Made by a program: the position numbers and the translations under genes. A stretch of 64,000 nt of DNA from Ptychodera flava (Eukaryota > Hemichordata > Enteropneusta > Ptychoderidae). This document shows positions 25,899 to 35,877 of the stretch, one piece after another; the first letter of the stretch is position 1, and each line of letters begins with the position of its first letter. The stretch lies in NCBI RefSeq assembly GCF_041260155.1, contig NC_091944.1:16998772-17062771 (forward strand). Direction: 5' to 3'. The notes beneath the pieces were generated by a model. That model worked only from the letters and a program-made list of their open reading frames with translations. It was not told the origin of the DNA and made no database searches.

Positions 25899-26720
25899 TA
25901 CAAAGTATGCGGTTAGACTTGTCCAATACAAAGTGCTCAATCAAAAGTAGAGCGAGATATATAAGGGTTGCTGGAGAATTGATTTTACAATTTCATCTCA
26001 ATTGTAAAATCAATTCTCCAGCAACCTTATATATATATATCCTGTTTTTGTATGTCCATCACAATAAGGTCCATTTTCGTATGTCCATGGCAATAAAAAC
26101 AATTTCATTTATGTGGTAGCACAGCTAACGAGGTCTTGTTCCTTTGGTGAAATGACAAAATGAGAGGGCAGCCTTGGAACATCTAGCCCCTAACCTGTTG
26201 AAAAAGACCCTGATAATGATGTTGGCACTAAACTGCAATGTTAAATTTTGGTAAAAAACTGCAGTCGATAAAAACAAATGTCCATTTGATCCAAAATTGT
26301 TAAAAAAATTATAAAAAATTCATAAAAATTGTAAAATTTTGCACTAAAATTTTGGTAGGAGAAGTTACAGCACTCAAGGAGTTAATAAAATCCCTCCACC
26401 ACAGGTTGAAACTCGTAAAACAGCACAGGTATGGATCCAAAGCTACACCTTCCCCTCGCAGCCTCTTTAATAATTAACACTTAGACGTTATTGGTCCACT
26501 CGAGAACAAAATAGGAAAGAGATACCATAGAGGTAGTGACATCTCACGGAGAGGATGGTATTAGATTGATAACACATACAAATCATAGTACCACGTCGTT
26601 CTTACCACAGACAAGTCCTTGGTTTTCAGCTGGAGTCGCGTCTTCCTGTTCCATGCTGTCATCTCGGCTCTCCACGTCATCATCCGATTCGATGCTCATC
26701 CAGAGCCCTAATTTCCACAT
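8394..26720 (-). CDS. Pinocchio-like cysteine-rich protein (4 exons)
   Basis: Minus-strand exons 26720-26606, 25696-25540, 24168-24033 and 8525-8394 total 540 nt (179 residues plus stop). Every junction is GT-AG and every phase fits (1, 2, 0). Residues 1-38 are acidic/Ser-rich (SIESDDDVESRDDSMEQED); 40-90 are probably helical; 89-136 form a cysteine cluster (CSSCNACWYDE, GCAECGDGGYAITRPC, CCGKCQQIWTRDID); 137-179 open with SHKMKEAHWNGKC and end acidic. The pattern CxxC-W-x-D...C-x2-CG...RPC-x2-C-x-G-x-C-x3-W-x-RD-x2-MSH...W-x-G-x-C is, as I remember it, that of Drosophila Pinocchio, which affects olfactory behaviour. The cysteines probably bind zinc. The molecular function is not known to me, and the family name rests on memory of the motif. 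Confidence 0.85.
8921..9005. mobile_element. Family F mini-palindrome (TTAA at left)
   Basis: Begins CCTGTTCACCACCATGGTTT after TTAA and ends GGGGGTGAACAGG, so the ends are inverted repeats. No coding sequence. Confidence 0.5.
10243..10573 (-). mobile_element. Family B MITE (AAGGTAGAA...GCGCC ends), copy 1
   Basis: Minus-oriented copy with ends AAGATAGAATGCGCCTCAGG and CTTCGAGGCACATACC. Shared internal blocks are TTGAGCAAAAGTTTAAG and GGATGGCCGCCATTTTGAA. Terminal inverted repeats and about 330 bp without coding potential suggest a non-autonomous DNA transposon. Confidence 0.65.
10726..10940. mobile_element. Family A MITE, copy 1 (TTAA target site)
   Basis: Flanked by TTAA at 10722-10725 and 10941-10944. 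Ends are CCCTTTGAGAGC and GGCACTCAAAGGG, terminal inverted repeats of about 12 bp with an A/T-rich interior. TTAA duplication with CCC termini is typical of piggyBac-type elements. No coding capacity. Confidence 0.8.
11131..11199. mobile_element. Family E mini-palindrome (69 bp, TTAA-flanked)
   Basis: Starts after TTAA at 11127-11130 with CCCTCTCAGCC and ends GGCTGAAAGGG. The centre GTAGCTCTGGTAAGT recurs at 25173-25230 inside family B copy 4. Confidence 0.5.
13721..13777. repeat. (TC)n microsatellite
   Basis: TC dinucleotide run with one CCC interruption. It produces an artefactual Leu-Ser repeat in one frame. Confidence 0.97.
15230..15910. repeat. Diverged tandem duplication (~430-bp period)
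   Basis: 15340-15520 and 15770-15910 share an ATATTGAA-GATGAAAA-CTTT-ATCG-GACAAAAAT series, then ATTAAT-CTGGGAACAAAA. The parts before them share ATTTCTTCA...TTTTCATCGTTTTGC-like text. Confidence 0.5.
15914..16148. repeat. Long hairpin/fold-back repeat (84-nt arms)
   Basis: The left arm 15914-15997 and right arm 16065-16148 are inverted copies with about six mismatches, separated by 67 nt. The innermost arm bases are TTTGTTTCGCCTCG and its inverse. Confidence 0.9.
17850..18169 (+). mobile_element. Family B MITE, copy 2
   Basis: Contains ACTTTTGCTCAAACTTTTCT, AAATACAAAATGGCTGCTAT, GAGAGTCTGAATATCTG and the right end GAGGCACATTCTACCTT. The left limit is approximate. Confidence 0.6.
18174..18258. 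mobile_element. Family F mini-palindrome, second copy
   Basis: Begins CCCTTTCACCCCCAG after TTAA and ends GGTGGTGAAAGGG. The AACAATGG...ACCATGG core is shared with 8921-9005. It abuts the right end of family B copy 2. Confidence 0.5.
21095..21311. mobile_element. Family A MITE, copy 2 (opposite orientation)
   Basis: TTAA at 21091-21094 and 21312-21315. The left end CCCTTTGAGCGCCAAAGTC equals the inverted right end of copy 1, so it is inserted the other way round. Confidence 0.8.
23210..23455 (+). mobile_element. Family B MITE, copy 3
   Basis: Left TATGCCTCAAAAGTGAAAGA, internal TTTGCTCAAACTTTCCTC, right GAGAGTCTGGATATATATCC and CCTGAGGAACATTCTTCC. Diverged ends. Confidence 0.6.
24033..24168 (-). 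CDS. Pinocchio-like gene, exon 3: cysteine cluster
   Basis: 136 nt, phase 2 to 0, acceptor CTGTTTCACAG. It carries the diagnostic cysteines (CNAC, GCAEC, RPCAICCGKC) and WTRDIDM before a GTGAGT donor. Nine cysteines in 45 residues suggest two zinc sites. Confidence 0.9.
24374..25119. mobile_element. Family C element, 746-bp copy
   Basis: Ends match the copy at 2186-2626 in order and orientation, and the CACAAAATAAAAGTGCGAAA block is shared. About 300 bp more interior shows that the short copy is an internal deletion derivative, or this one carries an insertion. It lies in intron 2 of the pinocchio-like gene. Confidence 0.75.
25120..25527 (+). mobile_element. Family B MITE, copy 4, interrupted by a family E element
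   Basis: Ends AAGGTAGTATGTGCCCCG and CAGGGTGCGTTCTACCTT pair as inverted repeats. A roughly 55-bp family E segment interrupts it at about 25173-25230. Its left end abuts the right end of a family C element, and its right end lies about 13 nt from the donor of pinocchio-like exon 2. Confidence 0.72.
25540..25696 (-). CDS. Pinocchio-like gene, exon 2
   Basis: 157 nt, phase 1 to 2: LMEADLKPSEHLYAEQ, then a helix-prone stretch (EYQKQSEEYTKQCLQQLL) ending in RIYKTCS. The donor AG|GTATGG splits a Ser codon completed by exon 3. A family B element ends only about 13 nt past the donor. Confidence 0.88.
25848..25899. repeat. (TA)n microsatellite
   Basis: TA run with one AATA interruption, 57 nt before the hairpin at 25956. 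Confidence 0.95.
25956..26035. repeat. Near-perfect hairpin flanked by (TA)n
   Basis: Arms of about 35 nt around a 7-nt loop (25993-25999). Each arm contains TTGCTGGAGAATTGATTTTA or its inverse; a single G difference lies near the outer end. It is in intron 1 of the pinocchio-like gene. Confidence 0.88.
26225..26381. mobile_element. Family A MITE, copy 3 (left end lost)
   Basis: The interior (TTTGATCCAAAATTGTTAAA, TTTTGCACTAAAATTTTGGT) and the right end CACTCAAGGAG followed by TTAA match family A. The left terminal repeat is not recognisable. Confidence 0.6.
26606..26720 (-). CDS. Pinocchio-like gene, exon 1
   Basis: ATG at 26720 (MWKLGLWMSIESDDD). A second in-frame ATG at 26699 starts MSIESDDD and could be the true start. 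The acidic, Ser-rich segment looks disordered and phosphorylatable. The donor is GTAAGA after one base of a Gly codon. Confidence 0.8.
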
Positions 26721-27435
26721 GTTCAACAGTCTACAAGATCAAAAGACTGAGCTGTAGCCTATCGTTGTCTGATTTGCCTCGTCTTACTTTGCTTTCAGTG
26801 TTAATATCATAAAGTCAATCGTTCACAACTTAACCAGTTCAGCCCTCAACTTTAAGGTGGTCACCGGTACGTAATCAACAGACATGATCCAAACAAGTGT
26901 CTCTGGTTGTTGTCATCAGACGTCCACTAGGGAAATCCTTGTCCCTCTGTAAACCATTTAGGTGTATGCACAAATCTATACCTAAGCAGCGACACAACAG
27001 CAACATCAACAACAACGACAGAAAAGCCGTAGGAATATCACGGTATTTCCGCAATACCGACGACGACGCTGACAAGCCTCTTCCGGGTGAGATTGACCGA
27101 AGTTGACCTCTCGCTGTGTGGGGCGCCCTCAGCTAATTAAGAAAATTGTGACTTTCTTACTTTGTTTTTTTGGGGGGGAGAGAGGGCACGCATGTTGCGC
27201 ATGATTTAATATTTCTTTTTATTGCTTCCTAACCAGATCATGGAAACCTGCAAGAGCCATTTTCGTTGTTTTTGCTGTCGTACTGTGCAAACGCGGACAG
27301 ACTCTATGCCCTCGTGCGTTCAAGCGCCCGCTCATACGAAAACCTACTATGAATTCGTATCATCTGAACCGGTCTTAAAAATACCGTACGTGCCGAACGA
27401 TCAGTCGCAGCAAACCAGAGCAAACCAAAACCCAC

Positions 27436-27514
27436 AGCTCTGCGTGGCAGGGCTGTGTGTTACCGGCGTTATACGGCCTAACGCCGGTAACACACAGCCC
27501 TGCCATGCTGAGCT
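27436..27514. repeat. GC-rich hairpin with 36-nt arms
   Basis: Arms 27436-27471 and 27479-27514 pair with only two mismatches around TACGGCC. Inner arm bases are TGTGTTACCGGCGTTA. It lies about 720 nt upstream of pinocchio-like exon 1. Confidence 0.9.
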
Positions 27515-28748
27515 AACCAATAGTTAATACCAATGGGCGTCCAATAGCGTAGGTTTGGTAGTGTAGCACTTTAAATGCCTGATTTTCACTGTAACAATGT
27601 CCAATAATTGCAGTCTCTAATTTTTGCACTTTTCTGAGTATGCTAAAAATCGTGTAATTCGAAAATGCTGCAATACTCCGGGTGTCTGAATAGGTGAGAT
27701 TCGAGTTTGACATTGGAAATTATGGCGACGCAATACAACGCCCCTGTGACGATTTCCAAAATTTTGTCACAGTCCACCAATGGGCCCAACGTAGGTGTCG
27801 AGTCTTTGTGAAGTGTTGGGATTTTATTGTGAAACGTGAGAATTGATTTCACTTCCATTGCCCCGGAAGAAGACAAAAGAGTTTCCGGGCTATACTATCA
27901 AAAAATAAAATAAATATATTCTGACACATACCCACACTGTCCGAGTCGAAATCCGTGTAATCTGCATTACCCTTGAAGTGACAGGAAGTGGCCATACGGC
28001 ACTTATGTGGTTCTCCCTAGCAACCATCTCAATATCCTATAGTTGCAGTTGAAAGGCACAACATATGCGATTTTCACGGAAATAATGTAGATCGGTACCT
28101 TTAATGGGAAGTTATATCATCTGCACATGTTTTGTTCGCAGAAATTTAAACACAAACCGTTCGAATCTTCTGAAGTAAATTTGGATCTGATATATAAATA
28201 CTTGTACCTTGGATAGAATCACCACTTTTAATACACATGTAAATTTGTTCAACTCTTATGAGTGGTGGTTAACTAATTTTTGTTTACTCGCAAATTTATA
28301 ACATATTTTAACAGCTTAAATCGACACTTTTCCTTTTCGGAGACAGTTCTAGGAAATCGAAAATCTACTGAAAATTTTTGATTCTATCAACCCAGTGTGT
28401 TATTCCATGGCTGATTCGCAAAATTTAGCATTTTGTTTTAACCTAGAATTAAATAGATCTAAGCGGACCATTTCTTGAGGATTATGGGTACGTAGCCGAA
28501 TTAGGGCAACTAATTGTACGGTGGCCTACTTGCCACCTGGCGTCAAGCTTCCTTCTTTATACTCAGTAGATGAACCGACCTACATTGCTACCTGTACATA
28601 ATTAGCATGGGCGTATATCTTTTATGTCAAACAACAACCAACGTGAAAGCCATGTCACAGTATACTCCAGGACACGAAAATATGAATGTGTAAACAAACA
28701 TATGATACATATACGTGTGTAATTGTGTACAACATGGTATGTGCTTAC

Positions 28749-28980
28749 GTGTCTGTCTGTCTGTCTGTCGGTCTGTCTGCCTGTATTTATGTATGTATGT
28801 GTGTGTGTATGTATGTATGTATGTATGTATGTATGTATGTATGTATGTATGTATGGATGGATGGATGGATGGATGGATGGATGGATGGATGTATGTATGA
28901 ATGGATGCATGATGGATGTATGGATGGATGGATGGATGGATGGATGGATGGATGCATGTATGTATGTATGCATGCATGCA
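28749..28980. repeat. Compound tetranucleotide array
   Basis: Successive (GTCT)n, (GTAT)n, (GGAT)n, a spacer, (GGAT)n again and (GCAT)n. It keeps several frames open on both strands. Confidence 0.97.
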
Positions 28981-29929
28981 TGCGTGCGACTGGAACTTTA
29001 ACTCATTGATGTGCACATTTTCAAATGATAAACACAGTATTGATAGAATGCTGGAGTTGAGTTTCACGAACGGGATGGTAGTATGTGATTGGGATTCCTT
29101 TGCAGCTGGCATCGAAATTGTTACGACAGAACTCCCTTCTGAAATTGTTGTAAGAGTTTTGTCAAGGTGGTTTCTTGTACTACGCAAAATCAATAAAATT
29201 ATGAAAAATGAGCATGTTACGGAGAAATGCTTGAAACATCACACAGGAGACACACGAATCAAGGAATGCGAAATAGCAAAAACAAGCTAGGAAGTGGGTA
29301 CAGAGTGCAGCTATTAATCGCACAGTACCTGTTTGGTACCATTCTGCAAACGTATGCACAAAGTGAGCTTGATCTGCCATCTCCCTGGAAACCGGGATTA
29401 ACGCAGCTGTCAGCAGCTCTTTTCATGCGAACGGATGTGAGTGATTAATATTATCTTCGTGTCAAGAATCAATTCAAAACATAATCAGTGCAGTAGTCAG
29501 GTTACATTATCAAAGGAATTCAATGGGGGAAATGTAAATTTGAAATGCAAATATTTATGTATTTTAAATACTGGCAATTTTAAATTTGTTTGCTTGTAGC
29601 GAAACAGGGAAATCCCAGGCGATATGTATCGTATCACTAGTATTCTCTGCCACAGTAAAGAGCTGTAGGGACCAGGCGTGGAAAAAGACATACCGGTTCA
29701 GCGCTGAAGTCACAAGCGCTCATTACATTTCAAAGTCTCTTGCGATTGCTCCCTTTTTAAATTGTTTTCACCAAATTGACTGAAATTCGCACTGATAAAA
29801 GTGAGAAAACATTCAACGTAAACCGTTTGAACCTCAATTTTAAATCAAAATGATATGGTCAATAGCTATAGGCACACTAAAAATCAGAGTTTTGATTTTT
29901 AGTACATATTGTACTCAACTTTTCTCTCT

Positions 29930-30150
29930 GTAGTTAAGAATTTAAAAAGAATCAATGGTCACAGTACAAAGTTCTGCATCAAAAAAGAAAATTACGTCAA
30001 GTGTTACCGAAATCTAATATTCAAAATGGATGCCATCGCTGTGTTATTCTAATAGGAAAAAAGTTTATTTTAAAGAGGTCTTATTTTCTCTACGGGTTCC
30101 AAAATTAGTACAAACAATCTGTTAAAAACCTTTTATCCAAGTACATATAG
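29930..30150 (+). mobile_element. Family B-like fragment, copy 5 (diverged)
   Basis: Retains an ATTCAAAATGGATGCCATCG block followed by CTGTGTTATTCTAATAGG, as in other copies, but no clear ends. Confidence 0.35.
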
Positions 30151-30547
30151 AGGTAAAACGGGCCAAGTAAATTGCCACGTTAATTGCCATTTGCACTTTT
30201 CAGACTTTAACTGACGAAAGCATGAACAAATTTTAGTGTCTGTGACAGCTTGATGTTAAACTTTGGTCATTGCTGGTTCACCCGTGTAGTTCACCTTTGT
30301 GAGTGCAGTATCAACCACATGAAGCGTTGCAAGTAATTTAGCTAATTTAGCTAGAAGAAATTACCAGCAACTTTGAAACGCTGGCGAAACTAAAAAAGCT
30401 GTTCGCTGCCCGTCCATTACAAAGTTATTTACCAATTTAACTTGCTGTTTAACTATGTCTGCAATTCTATATCAATGTATCTGCACTATTAGGGAATTTT
30501 GCCAGAATCCTTTTCACCTACCAGGGTTTTTTGCAGTATTTCCTTCC

Positions 30548-30604
30548 TGAGTGTATCTATCTGTCGGTCTGCCTGTCTGTCTGTCTATCTGTCTGTCTGT
30601 CTGT
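30548..30604. repeat. (CTGT/CTAT)n tetranucleotide array
   Basis: CTGT units mixed with CTAT and single variants. Confidence 0.9.
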
Positions 30605-31125
30605 ACAGTCTATACAGAGGAGTGAATTTAAGCCACAATGGTTGACGCAAATTTGAAATACCCGTGTGAAGAACTCTATGTCTCTGACGTAAATTTTTGT
30701 AACTTGACAAAAGTAAAGCAATGCATTTCAGTGAACCTTGCAGATTGTACTGGGAGATACGTGACACGGATGAATTATACTGTACTCGGCTTGATATCTT
30801 TGAATTCATGAAGTTCGGTATGATTAATCTTCTAGGCCCCTAATCGGGTTGATGTGGCGTGTGAAAAGTGTTACAGACTGGTGTGAAAGAAGTCACTGTA
30901 ATATTATTGCATGCACGATGCATACAGTTGAAAAAAAACCACTATTATTATACCAGTATCACATTGATGGTGCAAATACAGCGATCTGATTGGTCGAGAC
31001 GCGAAAAGAATCGTGGTACATTGGCGATATACCACGGCTGGCATATGCGCGAGCTCTCAGCTTGAGCAAAAATCCGTTTATGACGTTCCATGCCAGAATT
31101 TCAATATACTGTTATGATATAATAG

Positions 31126-31263
31126 CAATAAATCACACCCAGCGATGGTATACCACTCGATTTTGACAAGTTCACTTCATATATGCACTCGCTATCGCTC
31201 GTCCATATATGTCGTGAACTGGTCAAACTCTCGCGGTATACCGTCGCTGAGAGTGCTTTATTG
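31126..31263. repeat. Imperfect inverted repeat (62-nt arms)
   Basis: CAATAAATCACACCCAGCGA at the left and its diverged inverse at the right (TCGCTGAGAGTGCTTTATTG), with matching GGTATACC and CATATATG blocks between. About three quarters of arm positions pair. Confidence 0.7.
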
Positions 31264-33173
31264 CTTAATTATTACCAAATGTTACGTGAGAATTCTTCGT
31301 AAATGCGGTATATCAAATTTATAATTTATATATATTCGGCTCGAAGTTGCGCGGCTCCGCGAAAAACACTCGTATACGATGACGTCAAACAGAGAAAAAA
31401 TACCATGGGATTATATATTTATCACATGAACAGTCTTCTTATTTTTCTTTTGATGTGAATGGATCAAAATTATCGTAACAAATTGCATGAATTTCGTCGC
31501 TATTGTGTTTTACTTACGCGGATTACTTTCATTTAAAGAGTAAAGCGGCCCGTCACCCAGGAGATACTTTCATTCATAAATCCCATCAAGCTGAAATTTG
31601 CTACATGAAATGGTATCTCCACCAACCACAGATACGGATTCTGTCACGTGAGCCTGTCAATCATTGTCTCGCGCTGTACCGATGCCAAGGCAAGTCGGCC
31701 ATCGGTACGGTGCTTGGTGGACATAACTTTCATCTTGCTAGCGACGGATAGCCATAGTATTCAAGAATTATTCAGAATATTTACAAATAGATTTATGAAG
31801 TAAATGCAACGACATGATCGAAACAGTAATTCTTATTCTTAGAGATTCCGTGGCCTCCAAAATATCACACAAGTTTACGACCGTGGCGAGCGCGAAATAT
31901 TCTGTTCGATGACACACAGAGTGTACCTCATTGCATGTTTATGCCCACAACGCTGCCGTCACCGGTCTCTGCCATGCCGGTGTCTACTCGTTAATCCCGA
32001 TCTCGGTCGTCAATGTTTTCGTCTTAAGGACTTTGATGTTTGCAGTGACATATATCTCACCCGTAGATACATGTACATCCTAATTTTACTTGACGGAAAC
32101 TCTGTTTTGAGTGTTGTCTGAGTCAACTTTCGAAGTACATCGGATTCCACAGCGCTGCAATGCATATATGTCTTCGCTATAGCGCTACAGCCTTACGCCG
32201 CTACAGGTTTGATTCCGAGCACGAATTTACAGAATTTGTTGTATGATGAAGAAATTTATCGTTTTTAGTCGAATGACTTTATGCTTGTGCCTGTATGTCG
32301 CTTTCCCGAAGATTATACTGTACTCATTTATTCAGTTGAACTTCCGTTGAGGTGTAGATTTCAGGTTTATCGCCAACCGGGATTGCCAGGTACGACGTCC
32401 ACATTGAGCGTTACGAGGCGACGCGACTGGATCGGCGGTATTCGGGGCGGTATCCCCATTCGATTCTCGGGAACAGCTATAGTTTTAGCGACTAGAAATT
32501 TCGCTGGACATGCCTTCTATGTTTCCATGTGTGGATTTATCGGGTCACCTTTTTTGTAAAAATGTCATGAGAGCACGGCATCGATCACGACAAATCGGTC
32601 TATGTTTACGTCGCGACCCGCATGTATGAACGGTACCATGCAAGAAAAAAGTTCCGGTTGATGACGTACAACAGGGGTAATTCGGATTTCTTATCCGTCC
32701 TGTTCTACGTCACACAGGTGGGAATTCGGGCCAGTTCATGTGATAAATGAGGAAACAATTGTCATCCATCACTGCGTGACAAATGTATCTTTACTTTTAT
32801 AAGAGAAGACAACTAAGTAGGAACAGCCAATACCTACAATTACTGGATCTAACTCAAGGCAGCGTTAACAACAACGTTCAAAGAGATGAAAATGGGTGAA
32901 ACTTAAAATCGGCGTGCTAAATGAACAGTACTGAGCAAACACCGCTTCAAAACGTACTGCGCATGTGCGAAATTACTTGAGAAGCGCGGAAACAAACACA
33001 CGTGTGAGTGTTTATAATGCGGAAGAACGTTCAGCTACTACTACGGTTTGCAGCGAAAGTGATTGCTTGTAGTTGACAACGTCATGCAGGGAGAGGTTTC
33101 CTTACGATTCTAAGATTTCGACAGTGGTCTTGAATTCCATGTTTTGCATCAGAATGCCTCGGGCTCATCATTA

Positions 33174-35751
33174 ATGACCCAAAAATCAATGGCTCGGAGT
33201 CGAGTCTCCGGATGCACACACACAACTCGTCGAGGAAAGTTGTGGGCTACGGAACTGCAGCAAGCCCAGGCCCAGCTGGGTGAGTTGGATTTCATTTGCC
33301 AAATACCATCCGTATTGAGATACACTGTCTCACTGTCTAAAGATTTATTTTCAATGTATTTGTTTTGTGTATAAACTGCAGAATCTTATTTTATTCCATA
33401 CCTTGGATAATGTCCTGGATTTTCAGTATCAATATGCTTCTAAACGAAGCCTAGTATATAAAGGCTGATTTTACAAATTGATTCATGTTCGCACGATTCA
33501 ATTTCTAGGAATAAGATAACAAATTAATGTCGATTGTTCACATAAACTGCTGTTGTTTGAAAGCTACTTTCTGAAATTTCATCACATTTTGAGAACCAAG
33601 CACTCAACATATAGTAACTAAAAAAAAACTTTAAAGATCATGAACTATACGGTTGGGTCATTTTTATTTTTCCCATTCTCTTCACGAAGGATACCAGCTT
33701 TTATTTATTTTTCCAATAGGCAAGATCTGTTTTTACTTATATGTAATTAACAAGTGAGATCAAAGAAATGATTGTCATGTTTTAGTATACAAGGCCAACC
33801 CTCACATTACCATGAATTTGTTGAACTGCATGTATTTATTCACTTTCAAGTTATTATTACTATGGGCATTAATCTTGCAGGATGTATGTCTGACTACTTG
33901 GTAGTTGATTGCTTTGATACTTGTCACTTCTCTGTATTGTACATATCTATTGGATGAATATAAGCACCCAAGGATGATGCAGGTAAGTTCATATTAATAC
34001 TTATTTGTAAACCTTGTTATTTAATACTTTGTAAAATTATATATCAAAAATTCCTCCCTATATGTTTATATTAGATTAATGAGAGTACAGTGTTGGCGTG
34101 AGTCCAAGCATGGACATAATTTTGCATGCCTATGATTTAAGAATGTGAAGTTTTTAACCACCAAAAGTTTCTAAGACACTATTTGTTTTGACTGCAATGG
34201 TCCAATCCTGTAGTTAATCAGGGTGCCATATTTGAATATTTACATGTGCTAGATGTGAACGCATGACAGAAAGACGTCCATTTAGATGTATTTTGTTTTT
34301 ACTTTAAAAAGTCAGATTTAAAAAAGATTTGCTAATCATTGATGTGAGGAAGATCCTACAAAATGAATAGGTGAAGCATTCCCATTTGCACTAATTGGTA
34401 AGTAGATTTTATCATTGTTCATTATATGAATTTACAGTTTGAATTATGTTTGTATTAATTATAAAATCAATTCATTTCTAAATAAATTTTCAGTTCTTTG
34501 CATACAAACTGATAAATGGGTTATGCAGTGTGTAGCAGGTAGGTATAGATGTAACAAGCATAACTGTAGAATTTCAGTATTCTGATTGTGAGTAATCAGT
34601 TACTTGACATACAAAGAGACTTGACACAATCTTATAGAAAAGTAAATAATCAAATGAGATTTTAATACTCCTTTGTCATACACTATAGATGTCAATAATT
34701 ATGAGAAAAGTATAAATACATAATATGTATTACATTGCATATGTACATAAAAAAATTAATTTAGAAATCAGGACCAAGAACAATTCTCATGTAAAAACAT
34801 CAGTATCATTTTTCTTGTTTCATTTTCATTGATTTTTGTAACTGAAATAAGAGCATCTCAAGATTGCAAAGGATAGCCACATTAATGTGTAAATTTCATA
34901 AACCTTATGATGGGCTGCAGACTTTTTTGGAAACATTTCAATTGTATTCCGTCATTTAGCATATTGTAATGCTTCACCAAGAAGCATGCCAAACTCATGT
35001 GTATTGTACTACAGTCAGTGATCCAAGAGTATATTTCGTTGAATTTGATAATGAATTAAAGTACTGCAACATTCTATCTACAAGCTCTCTTCTTTTTTGA
35101 CAGCATAATACAATAGCACCAACATTTCCATGTGTGTGGCTATCGAAAAGGACAATATGATCATCTGGGCTTGCTTATAGTAAAGTGGACTTTCCTTGTA
35201 AAATAAAGATACCAGCTGATTTGGTTGGCAAGGTCAACAACAGGTGAGAAAGTGTTCGGGAAACAGAAGAATTATCTGGATTGACAATGTCAACAGCAAT
35301 TTCTGGCCCCATGTTTTGTATACTGAGATATGCAAGTATATGTGCTGCATCTGCAACTGAAAGGTTTCTGCCCTGTTCAGTAACATACAAATCATACACC
35401 CTGTTTCCTTCTTGTAGTGATGTTAAGATGGTATCCATCCACGTTGTTGGTAAGTAGTCATGGAATGTCTGATTGTTTATGTGATGCCAGAATGAGTTGC
35501 CTTGTATCAAACAAATCAATGTGCATGCATTGCTTCCCATGCAACTGTCAATAGTTGATTGTGATATGTGGTGAGGAAGAGCCCACAGTTTGACTTCCCC
35601 TTCAGGGTATAAAAGAAGACTTGGGTGTATGTTTTAATTGATAGCCATATTGTTACTTTACTGTTGATTATGTTCAGCTCTGTCCTGTAAGAGCTGTGGG
35701 CATGAAATTCTACCTCTGGTTGTCTTTGTATGCCCTGTCTGCATACAATGA
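33174..35751 (+). CDS. Possible small zinc-ribbon-like gene (3 exons, weak)
   Basis: Candidate exons 33174-33279 (ATG; MARSRVSGCTHTTRRGKLW inside, donor GTGAGT), 33965-33982 (18-nt micro-exon APKDDA, donor CAG|GTAAGT) and 35678-35751 (acceptor TTATGTTCAG; ALSCKSCGHEILPLVVFVC then PVCIQ and TGA). All junctions are phase 1, giving about 66 residues ending in CxxC-x11-CxxC, as in a zinc ribbon. Against it: the exons are tiny, chance phase agreement is not negligible, and I recognise no family. The second ATG at 33189 is an alternative start. Confidence 0.3.
34995..35633 (-). pseudogene. Degenerate ORF with GSNAC and DSHTHG motifs, probably mobile-element derived
   Basis: One minus-strand frame is open over about 213 codons, interrupted only by a TAA at 35177-35175. 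In order it holds YPEGEVKLWALPHHISQST, GSNACTLICLIQGN, LPTTWMDTILTSLQEGN, NRVYDLY, then after the TAA DDHIVLFDSHTHGNVGAIV, and ends at TGA 34997-34995. The continued recognisable sequence after the stop shows a recently broken copy or a readthrough. I recall similar GSNAC...DSHxHG proteins as multicopy, poorly characterised ORFs of aquatic invertebrates. A Cys followed far downstream by D-x-H is compatible with a papain-like cysteine protease fold, but that is inference. No ATG is present before 35540, so the N-terminus is probably missing. Confidence 0.55.
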
Positions 35752-35877
35752 GTTACATTGCTTGTTGGTTGTTTGGTACTGTGTATGTTGTTGTGTGCAG
35801 TGAACTTGTTCTCTTGTTTGTTGTGGTTGTTGTACAGTGGTCTACTTGTCTTTTGAGGTTTTCTTTGAAGTGTGATG

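Larger units (their letters stand above)
26721..33173. other. Intergenic: no gene recognised
   Basis: Holds the GC-rich hairpin, tetranucleotide arrays, an inverted repeat at 31.1 kb and a family B fragment. Composition around 31.8-32.8 kb is more GC/CpG-rich than its surroundings. The promoter of the pinocchio-like gene should lie at its left edge, but no TATA box was identified. Confidence 0.5.

Noticed and set aside
29041..29193. Minus-strand frame upstream of the tetranucleotide array
   Set aside because: Open by chance; no motif, no splice partner.
28602..29290. Overlapping ORFs of 60-188 codons on both strands (IHPS and MDGW repeats)
   Set aside because: Produced by the tetranucleotide array, whose units lack stop codons in several frames on both strands.
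32190..32225. GGTTTGATTCC, resembling a tRNA B box
   Set aside because: No matching A box at the right distance and no cloverleaf could be drawn.
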